Shown: one piece after another, positions 1 through 8,322 of the stretch
Position numbering within the stretch: position 1 is the first letter of the stretch
Layout: the number at the start of each line of letters is the position of its first letter
Source: Victivallales bacterium
GTDB lineage: Bacteria > Verrucomicrobiota > Lentisphaeria > Oligosphaerales > Oligosphaeraceae
Direction: 5' to 3'
Assembly: GCA_017417585.1 (NCBI GenBank)
Contig: JAFPYX010000004.1
Coordinates: 1 to 39,194, forward strand
Length of the DNA stretch: 39,194 nucleotides
Translations under genes and position numbers: made by a program
The notes under the pieces: generated by a model
The model's input: only the letters and a program-made list of their open reading frames with translations
The model's database searches: none
What the model was told of the DNA's origin: nothing

Positions 1-3000
1 ACTGGTCAAGTCAACGATGTCATCACCCTGCCCCGCGCGGATTTCGTCGATTTTCGCAATGCGTGCCTGCGCGTCCATTCCCTCCGGGAACATGGAGTAG
101 ATGTCGTCCAGGAAGAGCGCGTCGCCGTTCGTATCGTCGGTAAGGAGGAGGAGAGACGCGTCGTCCGAGCCGGCGTAGATGTCCTCGATGCGGTTCCGGC
201 CGTCCAGCTCGGCAAACACATCCAATGCAGTGTGCCACGCCTGGTAGTTGGCATTCCAGGTGCTTTGCACGCCAACGAAGAAGGCATCCCATTTGTCGTC
301 CTCCGAGGCAGTCAAAAGTTGGGGGGCTGGCCGGTTTTCCACTGTGATGTCATTCCCTATCGACCATTCGACATCCTCAATGTCACGCACGCGCCAGGAA
401 TAGCTTCCCGATGGCAACCCATAGAAGTTCAGGCGATCTGTGGCAAGCTCCAGTTGCAGGCAGTGCCGGTAGCTGTCATTTGAGAACTCCAGCAATTGCC
501 GCGACAGAGACTCCGGCAGGCTCAGGCCGCTGGCATCCCCGCCGTCAATGGAATAGTAGTGGATGATGTTGTAGACTTCATGCTGGACAACCTCGGACTG
601 GTTTCCGGCGGCATCGGTTCCCCGGAACCACACGAAGCCGTTCTCCGCCATCGTCACGCCATCGACATACTCCTGCCAAGTCTCCCCGTCGTAGGAGTAT
701 TCCGGGGTGACGATGTCCTCGCTGAAGACCGCCGTGACAAGGACGGGTTCTATAGTTAGGCAACTGGAGTCGGATTCCACGGACAGCACACTTAGCGAAG
801 CCCATTCAACATTAAACACCAACGTGTCGCCCTCCACGGAGAGCGTGTAGAGTTGATTGGCGACCTCCAGCGTCTCGCCCACGGCCAGCGTCCCCAGCTC
901 GCCATCGAAGAAGCCTGGTCGGACGGAATAATCGCCGTACGTTGCCCCGCAGACCATTACCCTGCCGTCAAAACCAGACGCGCCATTGGCAAGTAGATAA
1001 CGCCCCGTTGCCTGTTCGGCATCCACAGTAACTGAGAAACTCGCCGCCTGGGCATTGTGCAGGTTGTCGAGCATTGCCTCGTTGCCAGCCATGAGATTGG
1101 TGAGGTTGAAGTCAAACTCTGCCGCCGATACATCTGTACCAGCCGAGACCGAAATCGTTCCCCCGTAGGTCAGGACCTTCCCTGTTACTTGCGAGCCGGT
1201 ATCAAACACAACACTCGCATTGCTGTGAATATACATCGTGTCTGCCGTCGCTCCAGATGCGATCTCCAGAACACCATCCGCTTCGACAACAGCATCCACA
1301 ATGGAGCCATTTACCACTGTGACAAGGCTGTTGGTGCTGACATCGGAAGAACGACTGGCAGAGATATTGTCATTGATTCTTTTGGGAATAAAACTCTCGA
1401 GATCCAAAGATGTCATTCCTTTTGTTTTTCCAAGAAACGAGGTAAAGGATTTGATTTCTCTTTCGCCGTCTTGGTATTTTATAAACCAGTGGTTATTCTT
1501 TTTATACAATTCGGCTTTGCGTTTTGTAGGCGATTCAATATCATAGTCGGAATCCTCATACCAAATTGTTGCCGATTCCTTTTTCAGCTCAATGACAGAA
1601 AGACAGGTAATCTCATGATCAATCTCACGACCGACAATGCCAATGGAAGCGGCAATTTCAGTTCCTTGTTTTTGATTTTTCAGATTATCTAATCCCTCAT
1701 ATACATCGAGATATGATATGTATTTAGACGACAAACCGAAATCCTCAAAAACACGAGTAGCCTGCCCCCCTCTTGAGCAGCCATCGACATTGAAGTATTT
1801 TTCACTTAATTTTTCAAAGCATTTCTGGGCACTAACACCATCTGGAAGATAACCACCTTTGTAGAGCATATTGGCAGCAACGGCTATCCAACAATGCATT
1901 TTCTGTTTTAACGCACATTCTATTCCCAACCCTTCCTTGGTTATTCTGTTGCCCTTCTCCGTTTCTTCGTGGGTGAATGAGATTTTCTCCCCGGGAATCA
2001 ATATCTTTTGGGAGTTGGTAATTTCATATAATGCCCACCCCTTATCTGTATGCTCTAATGAAAAATCACAGCCAATTTCAGAGACTTCGGAAGTTGGTAT
2101 TCTGATTACTAGGTTTAGGTTTCTTAAATCTATAACCGAAGATTTGCCAATTGGAAATATATCTATTTGTGTTTTTACTTTACTATAACCAGGCACATCA
2201 ATTGTTACTGCGTATTTGTCATAATTGCCATTATTTGAATCCTGCTCAATCACTATTGAATATGTTTTATTTTCCTGAGTGACATAATCTATCTTGCCAA
2301 ATAAATAATATCCTTTCTTGTTGGCATCAGCTTCCCCCTTGCTGACAGTCTCGACGTCATTGTCCGAACAGCCCGCCAGAAGCAGCACTCCTCCGACCAC
2401 AATAGCTCCCAATATAATGGAGCCATTTTCCTCATAGCGGATTCCGACGGGCATGCTGGAGTCTGCCTTTTCGGTCAGGAGGAAATCCTCTATGTTGTTG
2501 AACTGCCAGGTGGCGGTGAAGGCATCTTCCTCAACCAACGTGCCGTACTGACATGCTTTGGTGTTTTCGTTGAGATAGACAGGCATGCCGTCTATGACCT
2601 GCAATTTAATGTCCATTTTTGCATCGTCATAGTCGTCCAGGAAGGTGGTGAAGGTATATTCGCCGTCCGGGATGTACTTGTCCATCTTCACCGTGGCGGT
2701 CGCCAGATAGGGCACTTTCAGCACCGTGGTGGAGAACCGTTCACTGCCTTCGCCGTCATAATACTCAATCTGACGGATTTCATCGATCGAGAAATCGGTC
2801 TCTATCTGCGCACCAACCCTCAGGCAGAGTTCGCCGTCAAGATTGATGAGGGTGTACAATTTGTTGTTTACCAGCAGCGAATCGTAGTTCTTTTCCTCCA
2901 GCGAGAAGACGCCGCCTGTCCCGCCAACGCTTAAACTGACTTCGCCATCGAACCCTTCCGCGCCTTCCGCGAGGCGGTAAACGCCTTCCTCCTGAGTGGA

Positions 3001-4323
3001 TGATACAGAAATGGTGTACGACGCCCCAATCAGGTCCGACAGATTCTCCACCATGATGTCCAACTCATCTGGAACACTCTCCGTCAAGTCGAAGACTATC
3101 ATTGCATCCGTGGCGGTGAGTTCTCCCGATGTGGCAAGCTTACCGCCTTTCAGAATGATTCTGTCTTTTAGGATTCCCGCCTCCTCCGCATTCAAGACAC
3201 CGCCACTGCTGACGGCGGCGGATGAAACTATGCCACCGCTGGAAACCTTCAACTCTGTCGAAGAATTGATGGTCGTCTCTGATGTAACGCCTCCGCTAGA
3301 GACGACCAGATAGTTATTGCCTTCTGTATTTAATGTCACATTGGTCATGCTTGTTGAAGCTGAAACCAAAGTATTATTGCTATAGAGTTTTACTAAAGGT
3401 TCGATATAAATTTCTCTTTCTATAGTTATGTATGCCTGATCACGGTAGTGAGATTTACTAATTGTATGAACAATATCTATAACATTTTCATCTATATTTT
3501 CTTGCTTTACAACAACAGTGAAACAAAATTTCCAATTGGCGAATCTACTATAGATGCGATCCCAATTGTCAGGCTCGCTTGCATAATTAAATAAGTTATT
3601 ACAGAATTGAAAATTAACAAACGAATCTCCCTCTCCTCCACCAGCTGTTATAATGTATTCGTCATAATATGAACATGAATTTACATATACCTGGCTTATC
3701 ATTCCATTTGTCAAAGAAACATTAAATCCATGGTAAAGTGGGAAGATCTCATGCCTATCCATGCGCCAGTCATAACCAGAAGTGATTATTTTATATAAAA
3801 TTGTATGATTGCTATTTATGTTAGAATATGTATACGTTTGCAAGTTCTCTCCCCCATGCTCCAGCGTTCCCAGAAGATGCTGTGCCTCGTGGGAGATGGT
3901 CGTGACGATGGAGGCATCATCTGTCGTAGAATCCAGCATCACGAAGGCGTTGTCGTTCTTTATCTTATTGCCGACATCGACAGTTTCGGCGAGACCCGCG
4001 AAGTCGCCATATTCGCTGAAGCTGTCGGTCTTGCCGACATAGATGGTGGAGAACTCCGCGTCGGACGGCTGTTCGGTCACGAAGACAACATTCTGCGCGC
4101 AGAACTGCCGGTTGAGTTCCTTCACAATGACGGCGATACGTTCCTGGCCCAGTCCGGAATCCTCCACTTCCACATCGTCAATCTGGATATCCAGGTCATG
4201 GTTGTGGTAGCTGGCCCATTCCCCGTCGAAGTCCAAATAGATGACTTGAGGCGGCAGAAGCGCCTCTGGAATAATGGTTTGGATGCCGCCGTTGACGACG
4301 GTCAATAGCTCTGTGTTCTGCAT
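1..4323 (-). CDS. Giant surface/secreted protein with two protease-like domains and AIDA-type repeats (partial, C-terminus off the left edge)
   Basis: The reading frame is open from the ATG at 4323 to base 1 (1441 codons, no stop); an in-frame TGA lies 11 codons upstream of the ATG, which fixes the start region. Seen in order: an N-terminal domain ending in a zinc-protease motif HEAQHLLGTLEH (residues 145-156; HExxHxxG followed by His one residue later than the classical metzincin third ligand); an AT-rich stretch of unknown function (about 160-335); AIDA/autotransporter-type SSGG repeats (about 322-395); a beta-rich region; a hydrophobic segment followed by LLLAGC (Cys652); a papain/IdeS-like cysteine-protease domain with candidate triad Cys811 (CW), His903 (DHE) and Asp924; a second repeat block (about 985-1170); an Ig-like module (about 1190-1250); and a C-terminal region ending in an RTX-like Gly/Asp-rich motif. 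No N-terminal signal peptide is obvious. Surface location and proteolysis are inferred. Low-GC patches suggest a mosaic origin. Confidence 0.85.
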   Translation of the reverse strand, partial: MQNTELLTVVNGGIQTIIPEALLPPQVIYLDFDGEWASYHNHDLDIQIDDVEVEDSGLGQERIAVIVKELNRQFCAQNVVFVTEQPSDAEFSTIYVGKTDSFSEYGDFAGLAETVDVGNKIKNDNAFVMLDSTTDDASIVTTISHEAQHLLGTLEHGGENLQTYTYSNINSNHTILYKIITSGYDWRMDRHEIFPLYHGFNVSLTNGMISQVYVNSCSYYDEYIITAGGGEGDSFVNFQFCNNLFNYASEPDNWDRIYSRFANWKFCFTVVVKQENIDENVIDIVHTISKSHYRDQAYITIEREIYIEPLVKLYSNNTLVSASTSMTNVTLNTEGNNYLVVSSGGVTSETTINSSTELKVSSGGIVSSAAVSSGGVLNAEEAGILKDRIILKGGKLATSGELTATDAMIVFDLTESVPDELDIMVENLSDLIGASYTISVSSTQEEGVYRLAEGAEGFDGEVSLSVGGTGGVFSLEEKNYDSLLVNNKLYTLINLDGELCLRVGAQIETDFSIDEIRQIEYYDGEGSERFSTTVLKVPYLATATVKMDKYIPDGEYTFTTFLDDYDDAKMDIKLQVIDGMPVYLNENTKACQYGTLVEEDAFTATWQFNNIEDFLLTEKADSSMPVGIRYEENGSIILGAIVVGGVLLLAGCSDNDVETVSKGEADANKKGYYLFGKIDYVTQENKTYSIVIEQDSNNGNYDKYAVTIDVPGYSKVKTQIDIFPIGKSSVIDLRNLNLVIRIPTSEVSEIGCDFSLEHTDKGWALYEITNSQKILIPGEKISFTHEETEKGNRITKEGLGIECALKQKMHCWIAVAANMLYKGGYLPDGVSAQKCFEKLSEKYFNVDGCSRGGQATRVFEDFGLSSKYISYLDVYEGLDNLKNQKQGTEIAASIGIVGREIDHEITCLSVIELKKESATIWYEDSDYDIESPTKRKAELYKKNNHWFIKYQDGEREIKSFTSFLGKTKGMTSLDLESFIPKRINDNISASRSSDVSTNSLVTVVNGSIVDAVVEADGVLEIASGATADTMYIHSNASVVFDTGSQVTGKVLTYGGTISVSAGTDVSAAEFDFNLTNLMAGNEAMLDNLHNAQAASFSVTVDAEQATGRYLLANGASGFDGRVMVCGATYGDYSVRPGFFDGELGTLAVGETLEVANQLYTLSVEGDTLVFNVEWASLSVLSVESDSSCLTIEPVLVTAVFSEDIVTPEYSYDGETWQEYVDGVTMAENGFVWFRGTDAAGNQSEVVQHEVYNIIHYYSIDGGDASGLSLPESLSRQLLEFSNDSYRHCLQLELATDRLNFYGLPSGSYSWRVRDIEDVEWSIGNDITVENRPAPQLLTASEDDKWDAFFVGVQSTWNANYQAWHTALDVFAELDGRNRIEDIYAGSDDASLLLLTDDTNGDALFLDDIYSMFPEGMDAQARIAKIDEIRAGQGDDIVDLTS

Positions 4324-4846
4324 TGGTATTCTGAAGGTAAATGTATGGAGTGCTCACGCAAAAACGAGCGCATCAAGAAATCTGCATGAAAAGAAGGGAA
4401 TTAACCAGTTAACTTGCCATCGTGGTTTCCGACAGCAGAAGGTTGCCGGGTGGTGTTTCCCGCGAAACACGCGAAAAGACGCGAAAGCCCTGCCGGGCGA
4501 AGCCGCCATGCTTCGCACGGGCGGGCGCCCGGCCGTCGACGGCTCGAAAGGGAGCTTTCGGCCGTCTCGCCCGGGGCACTCCGCCGTCCGCTGCGCGTCC
4601 GGCGTCTTCGCCGACATGGACTAGTCCGTTCGGGCAGCCTGGCGCCTGCGCGGAACGAAGTGACGCGCGGGCCGTGCGGACGAGCGTCCGCAGGTGGCAG
4701 GCATGATGCAGGCCTTTTTTCGCATGTTTCGCGGGAAATGGCTTTAGGCAAGTCAACTGTACAATTCCCAAAGAAATGGGTGCCAGTTTTCGATTCCACG
4801 ACGGGATCCACATCCGGGCAACAAGGTGCGCAGGAACGCGCGCGCC
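4324..4846. other. Intergenic region between the giant surface gene and the DUF4434 gene
   Basis: I see no credible gene here. Several short overlapping open frames on both strands come from the GC-rich inverted-repeat element at 4456-4738. Both flanking genes are on the minus strand, so this stretch should hold the promoter of the giant gene near 4324-4400 and the end of the DUF4434 transcript. No clear ribosome binding site precedes the ATG at 4323. Confidence 0.6.
4456..4738. repeat. GC-rich element bounded by 22-bp inverted repeats (MITE/REP-like)
   Basis: The ends 4456-4477 and 4717-4738 are reverse complements of each other over 22 positions with one mismatch; the outer 14 bases are a perfect pair (TTTCCCGCGAAACA / TGTTTCGCGGGAAA). 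The interior is very GC-rich and contains further short palindromes such as GCCGTCGACGGC. It encodes no plausible protein. The architecture fits a non-autonomous mobile element or a large REP-like intergenic repeat. I see no second copy in this window, so its dispersed nature is inferred. Confidence 0.55.
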
Positions 4847-5845
4847 CTACCCGTAGATTTCGTCGATGATGGCGGGGTCCTTGCCGATCATCTCGAGGTA
4901 GCGGGCCAGGAGCCGCCGTGCGGAACCCCACTCGGTGTTGGGGCTCATGCAGCTGAAGAACTCGTAGGTGATGATGCGCTCGACCAGCGGACTGGCCTCC
5001 TGAAGTTTCATGTAAAGCGAGCGGTAGTCCGCCTGGCGGAAGACCTCCGGGGGCTCGCCGTGGCCGGGGAACGGCCGCTGGAAGGTCTCGATGTTGCTCC
5101 ACAGCTCGATGCCGCACTTGCGGAAGAGTTCGCCGACCTTCTCATACCAGACCTTCAGGCCGTTGTCGCCGATGACGCCGTTGGAGCACTCCGGCGCGGT
5201 GATCTTGTCCTGCGGCGCGCAGTAGTCCAATAGCCCGGCGACCTTCTCGAAGAAGTACCGTCCGTAGATGTCGCACCAGGTGTCGGGGTCGTAGTGGGTC
5301 TTCATGTCGCCCATGGGGCCGCCAAAGCTGGGCGACATGAAGGTCTTCATGGTCGGGAAGTTCGACTTGGCATAGACCAGCACCTCGCGGCAGATGTCCA
5401 GGAAGTTGAAGTGCCACGGCAGCGCCTCCAGGCTCACGTAGATTCCCTGAAGGCAGGGATGGCCGGCGTATTTTGCCATCACGCGGTCGTAGTAGCGCTT
5501 GGTGTCGTCGATCTCCTTGAGCCAGTCGCCGCTGTAGAGGTTGGTGATGCCGATGGGGCCGCCCAGAAAGAGGCGCATGCCGTACTTGTCCGCCAGGCGG
5601 AAGACCATGTCCAGCAGACATTCGTCCTCCGGCCAGGTGGTGGAGCGTGGGTCCTCTGCGGAGAGGTGCACGCCGTTGCGCTCGTGTTCGGTGCGGATGA
5701 CGAAGAGCTGGTCCATGCCCATCGCCTTCATCATCTGGAAGTCCTGCTCCCATTCCTTCAGACCGGCGTTCACGATGCCGGTGTCGGAGATGAGCATGTT
5801 CACGAAAGTGCCGGTAATCGGCTTCAAGGGGACGTTGTGAAGCAT
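4847..5845 (-). CDS. DUF4434-type TIM-barrel protein, glycoside-hydrolase-like
   Basis: A 332-residue protein resembling the DUF4434 family, which belongs to the TIM-barrel glycosidase-like proteins. The N-terminus carries the family pattern GTFVNML followed by a helix with WEQDFQMMKAMGMD (about residues 32-45). Further in, GGPIGI and GIYVSLEALPW look like barrel strands, and ECSNGVIGDNG and WSNIETFQ may contain acidic active-site candidates. There is no signal peptide, so a cytoplasmic location is likely unless the start is misplaced. The ATG at 5845 has a weak GGGA upstream. The gene follows the frameshifted sensor kinase by 42 bp in the same direction and may share its transcript. The substrate is unknown; a role in polysaccharide breakdown is inferred from the family only. 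Confidence 0.75.
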   Translation of the reverse strand: MLHNVPLKPITGTFVNMLISDTGIVNAGLKEWEQDFQMMKAMGMDQLFVIRTEHERNGVHLSAEDPRSTTWPEDECLLDMVFRLADKYGMRLFLGGPIGITNLYSGDWLKEIDDTKRYYDRVMAKYAGHPCLQGIYVSLEALPWHFNFLDICREVLVYAKSNFPTMKTFMSPSFGGPMGDMKTHYDPDTWCDIYGRYFFEKVAGLLDYCAPQDKITAPECSNGVIGDNGLKVWYEKVGELFRKCGIELWSNIETFQRPFPGHGEPPEVFRQADYRSLYMKLQEASPLVERIITYEFFSCMSPNTEWGSARRLLARYLEMIGKDPAIIDEIYG

Positions 5846-5887
5846 GAAAATTTATCCCAAGTTATTTATTAACAATTATTTATTTAG

Positions 5888-7864
5888 TTATAAAGAAGTT
5901 TCGGCGGGGACTTTGTCGCCGCCAGTATTCCCCGGTTCGACGAACTCTGCCGCCAGACTGACGTCGACCTCCTCGATGTAAACGCATTTCAGCGGTTCGA
6001 TACGGATATAGATGAAAAGGGTATCCTCTTTTTCATCCAGGAACACCTGTCCGGTGCGCATTTCCCCCATTTTTGCGAAGGATTCGGAATAGGGGAAAGG
6101 ATGGAAGACGAGCGTGCCGTCATGGCTGCTGGGCTTGAGGTCCGACTGGTCAGTGGCATAGATGTCCCCCTCGAAATGAACAAGATAATGCGCCTTCACC
6201 TCCGGATGCACAAAGAGCCGCTGTGCATAGAGGTCGAGAATGGCAGCCAGGTTCAGCACGGTGACTCCGGCGCCGATGCGTTCGTTCTTGCCATTCACCA
6301 CGGGGGCGCTGCAATACATCAGCACATGGTCGCCTGCCACGGTGTCGGCCACGGGGCCGATCCATACGGGACGCTCCTCAAAATCCTCGATGGCCCTGGT
6401 ATACCATTCCTGACGGGTGACATGGAATTCGGGCGGACGATGGCCCTCGAACGGATAGGCAAAGAGGAGTTCGTTCTGGAAGCCAAGCATCGTTGACACG
6501 ACGGGCGTGCACTCTTCGGTCATGTCCACATGTCCGTCCTGCGCGTTGCGGAAATGCTCGGTGGTAATCTTGACGAACGCGGGGAGCATCGGATAGAGGG
6601 TGGAGAGGATGGAATCCAGACTGGGGATTTCCTCTGTATCGTTGGGGACATGCCAGCCGAAAGCCCGGAAGGAGACATTTTTCCCGATGGCAGGCTGGTA
6701 TTCATAGCCCCGCGGGTTCTCGGCAAACCCCTCGGTCCCTCGATAATAATGGTAAAGGGAATTCGGGGCTTCGGGATTTTCAAGGCGCACGCCGGCCTCG
6801 CGGCACATTGCCAGCAGGTCGTTCTCGACATTCACAACCTCGCGTTCAATCTGGAAGCCGGTAAGCCGGTTGGACGAGGAGAGGCGCTTCAGCGTGTAGT
6901 CCTGCTGCTCCAAAACAGCCTGTTTCGCCACCTGCCTGCGCAGTTTGGCAATGGCACCTCCGCAACACAGCGTGACCACCACCAGCGCGACCGCCAGAAG
7001 GACGGTGCCATAGCGCCCCATCACGCGGGCAAAACGCGCCAGCCGGGGGAAACGCTCGACGCTGGTAGCCTCGTTCTTGAGAAAGCCTCGCAGATCGGAG
7101 GCAAGGTCTCGCACCTCCTGGTACCGGTCCAGCGGATCAAGCGCAGTTGCCTTCTTGATGATGCGCTTCAAGGTCCCCGGCACATAGCACCCGAAATAGT
7201 GCACCATCGGGGAGAGTTCGCCCGTCTTCACATGCTCCATCACGACTTCCCGGTCCCGCCAGGGGAAGGCGCGGCGCAGGAAGACGGTCTCGTAGAGCAG
7301 CAACCCCAGCTGATAGATGTCGGCGGTCTTGCCGTATGGACGGTTTTGAAGCATCTCTGGAGCGATATAGCGCAGGCTGCCTGCAATTGGGGAGAGAACC
7401 CAGTCCCGCCCCTTGGGGATCACTCGTGCCATCTTCCATCCCATCACATAGAGTTCCCCGAAACGTCCGACCATGATGTTTTCGGGCTTGAGGTCGCGGT
7501 GGAGGACATTGCGGTTGTGGGCATATTCGATGGCTTCGCAGACCCGCAGGAAATGCTCGATGCGCAACTTTCGCTGCCAGCGCTCCACGGTGCAGATCCG
7601 GTACCAGTTCAGCCGGGCGTACTTCCTCTTGATCTTCTCGATGCGTTCCCAGAAGCTCTTGCCCTCCACGTACTTCATGGCCAGATGCGGCACGTTTGCG
7701 TGGTCCACATAGATATTGTGGACCGGCACGATCGCCGGATGCTCCAGGCGGGCGGTGATGCGAGCCTCGGCGAAGAAGGCCGAGCGCGCCTTGGAATCCT
7801 CAAAGTTCTTCAGGCTTTTGATAGCCACCCGCCGTCCGAACTGAAGGTCCTCGGCCGCCGCCAC
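5888..7864 (-). CDS. Cache-sensor Ser/Thr kinase homologue, main (C-terminal) reading frame of a frameshifted gene; probable pseudokinase
   Basis: This frame encodes the kinase fold from just after the glycine loop to the C-terminus. Visible: VAIK lysine (residue 16), HRDLKPEN (122-129), IAPE (167-170), a transmembrane helix (about 280-305), then a C-terminal periplasmic or extracellular domain of dCache type with the R-x2-WY pattern. The DFG motif is replaced by GWK (142-144), so the Mg-binding aspartate is missing. The protein is collinear with the neighbouring intact kinase at 8323-10731 and is clearly its paralogue. The only possible start in this frame is a GTG at 7864, which would remove the glycine loop; the true N-terminus lies in another frame (7810-8262), and the two meet at the ten-G run 7872-7881. 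It is either a decaying gene, a phase-variable gene, or an assembly error at a homopolymer. Confidence 0.8.
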   Translation of the reverse strand: MAAAEDLQFGRRVAIKSLKNFEDSKARSAFFAEARITARLEHPAIVPVHNIYVDHANVPHLAMKYVEGKSFWERIEKIKRKYARLNWYRICTVERWQRKLRIEHFLRVCEAIEYAHNRNVLHRDLKPENIMVGRFGELYVMGWKMARVIPKGRDWVLSPIAGSLRYIAPEMLQNRPYGKTADIYQLGLLLYETVFLRRAFPWRDREVVMEHVKTGELSPMVHYFGCYVPGTLKRIIKKATALDPLDRYQEVRDLASDLRGFLKNEATSVERFPRLARFARVMGRYGTVLLAVALVVVTLCCGGAIAKLRRQVAKQAVLEQQDYTLKRLSSSNRLTGFQIEREVVNVENDLLAMCREAGVRLENPEAPNSLYHYYRGTEGFAENPRGYEYQPAIGKNVSFRAFGWHVPNDTEEIPSLDSILSTLYPMLPAFVKITTEHFRNAQDGHVDMTEECTPVVSTMLGFQNELLFAYPFEGHRPPEFHVTRQEWYTRAIEDFEERPVWIGPVADTVAGDHVLMYCSAPVVNGKNERIGAGVTVLNLAAILDLYAQRLFVHPEVKAHYLVHFEGDIYATDQSDLKPSSHDGTLVFHPFPYSESFAKMGEMRTGQVFLDEKEDTLFIYIRIEPLKCVYIEEVDVSLAAEFVEPGNTGGDKVPAETSL

Positions 7865-8262
7865 GACGACGCCCCCCCCCCGTCCTTCTCCGAGTCCGTG
7901 AGCTGCGGGTAGTTCTTCTCCATGTCGCAGGTCATGGACTCCTCGTGGAGCGCACTGTCGTCGGCCTGGCGTTCATCCTCGCCGAGTTCGAGACCGATGC
8001 TAGAATCATCGATGTCATACTCGTGGTCATACTTTCGCAGCCCGCACACCTCCAGCATCTCGGAGAAGAAAGCCACCAGGGCGCTGCGCTGGTGCATCAC
8101 CGGGACCTCCTCGGCAAGGCAATCCCGTCGTTCGAGGCTACTGCGGTGCAAAAAATGCAGTTGGCTTTCCCTGAATTCGGCGGAGGAGTTGACGCTCAGC
8201 TCCAAAGCCGCGACGTTTTTTTCCTGTTCCTCGGAAGTCTCTCTTGGGTTCTTGATAATCAC
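7810..8262 (-). CDS. N-terminal frame of the frameshifted sensor kinase (5888-8262)
   Basis: A 150-residue frame starting at GTG 8262, with GGAG about 8 nt upstream. Its first 125 or so residues align with the N-terminus of the intact paralogue: both start M-I-I-(K/R), share (M/R)xQRSAxxAF and KYDxEYxIDD, and reach a common xNYP shortly before the glycine loop. After the ten-G run (7872-7881) the frame yields unrelated Arg/Ser-rich sequence, and the homologous kinase sequence continues in another frame. The last 20 or so residues are therefore frameshift junk. A tract of 8 or 11 G would join both frames; 8 G gives exactly the paralogue's length. Confidence 0.7.
   Translation of the reverse strand: MIIKNPRETSEEQEKNVAALELSVNSSAEFRESQLHFLHRSSLERRDCLAEEVPVMHQRSALVAFFSEMLEVCGLRKYDHEYDIDDSSIGLELGEDERQADDSALHEESMTCDMEKNYPQLTDSEKDGGGASSWRRPRTFSSDGGWLSKA
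7872..7881 (-). repeat. Homopolymer G10 tract inside the kinase coding region
   Basis: Ten consecutive C on the plus strand (G on the coding strand) fall within codons for the glycine-rich ATP-binding loop. The upstream and downstream kinase halves are in different frames on either side of this tract. The paralogue has only six G at the matching place, interrupted by CAG. Poly-G tracts of this length are classical slipped-strand sites. Confidence 0.9.
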
Positions 8263-8322
8263 AGGGCGTCTCCAGGAATCGGAGGTTGTCTACGCAAGAC
8301 CTGTCTTGCAGGCCAAAAAGGA

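Noticed and set aside
4354..4869. Several short Arg/Pro-rich frames on both strands
   Set aside because: They overlap one another on both strands within the inverted-repeat element and have low-complexity composition; no ribosome binding sites or homology patterns.
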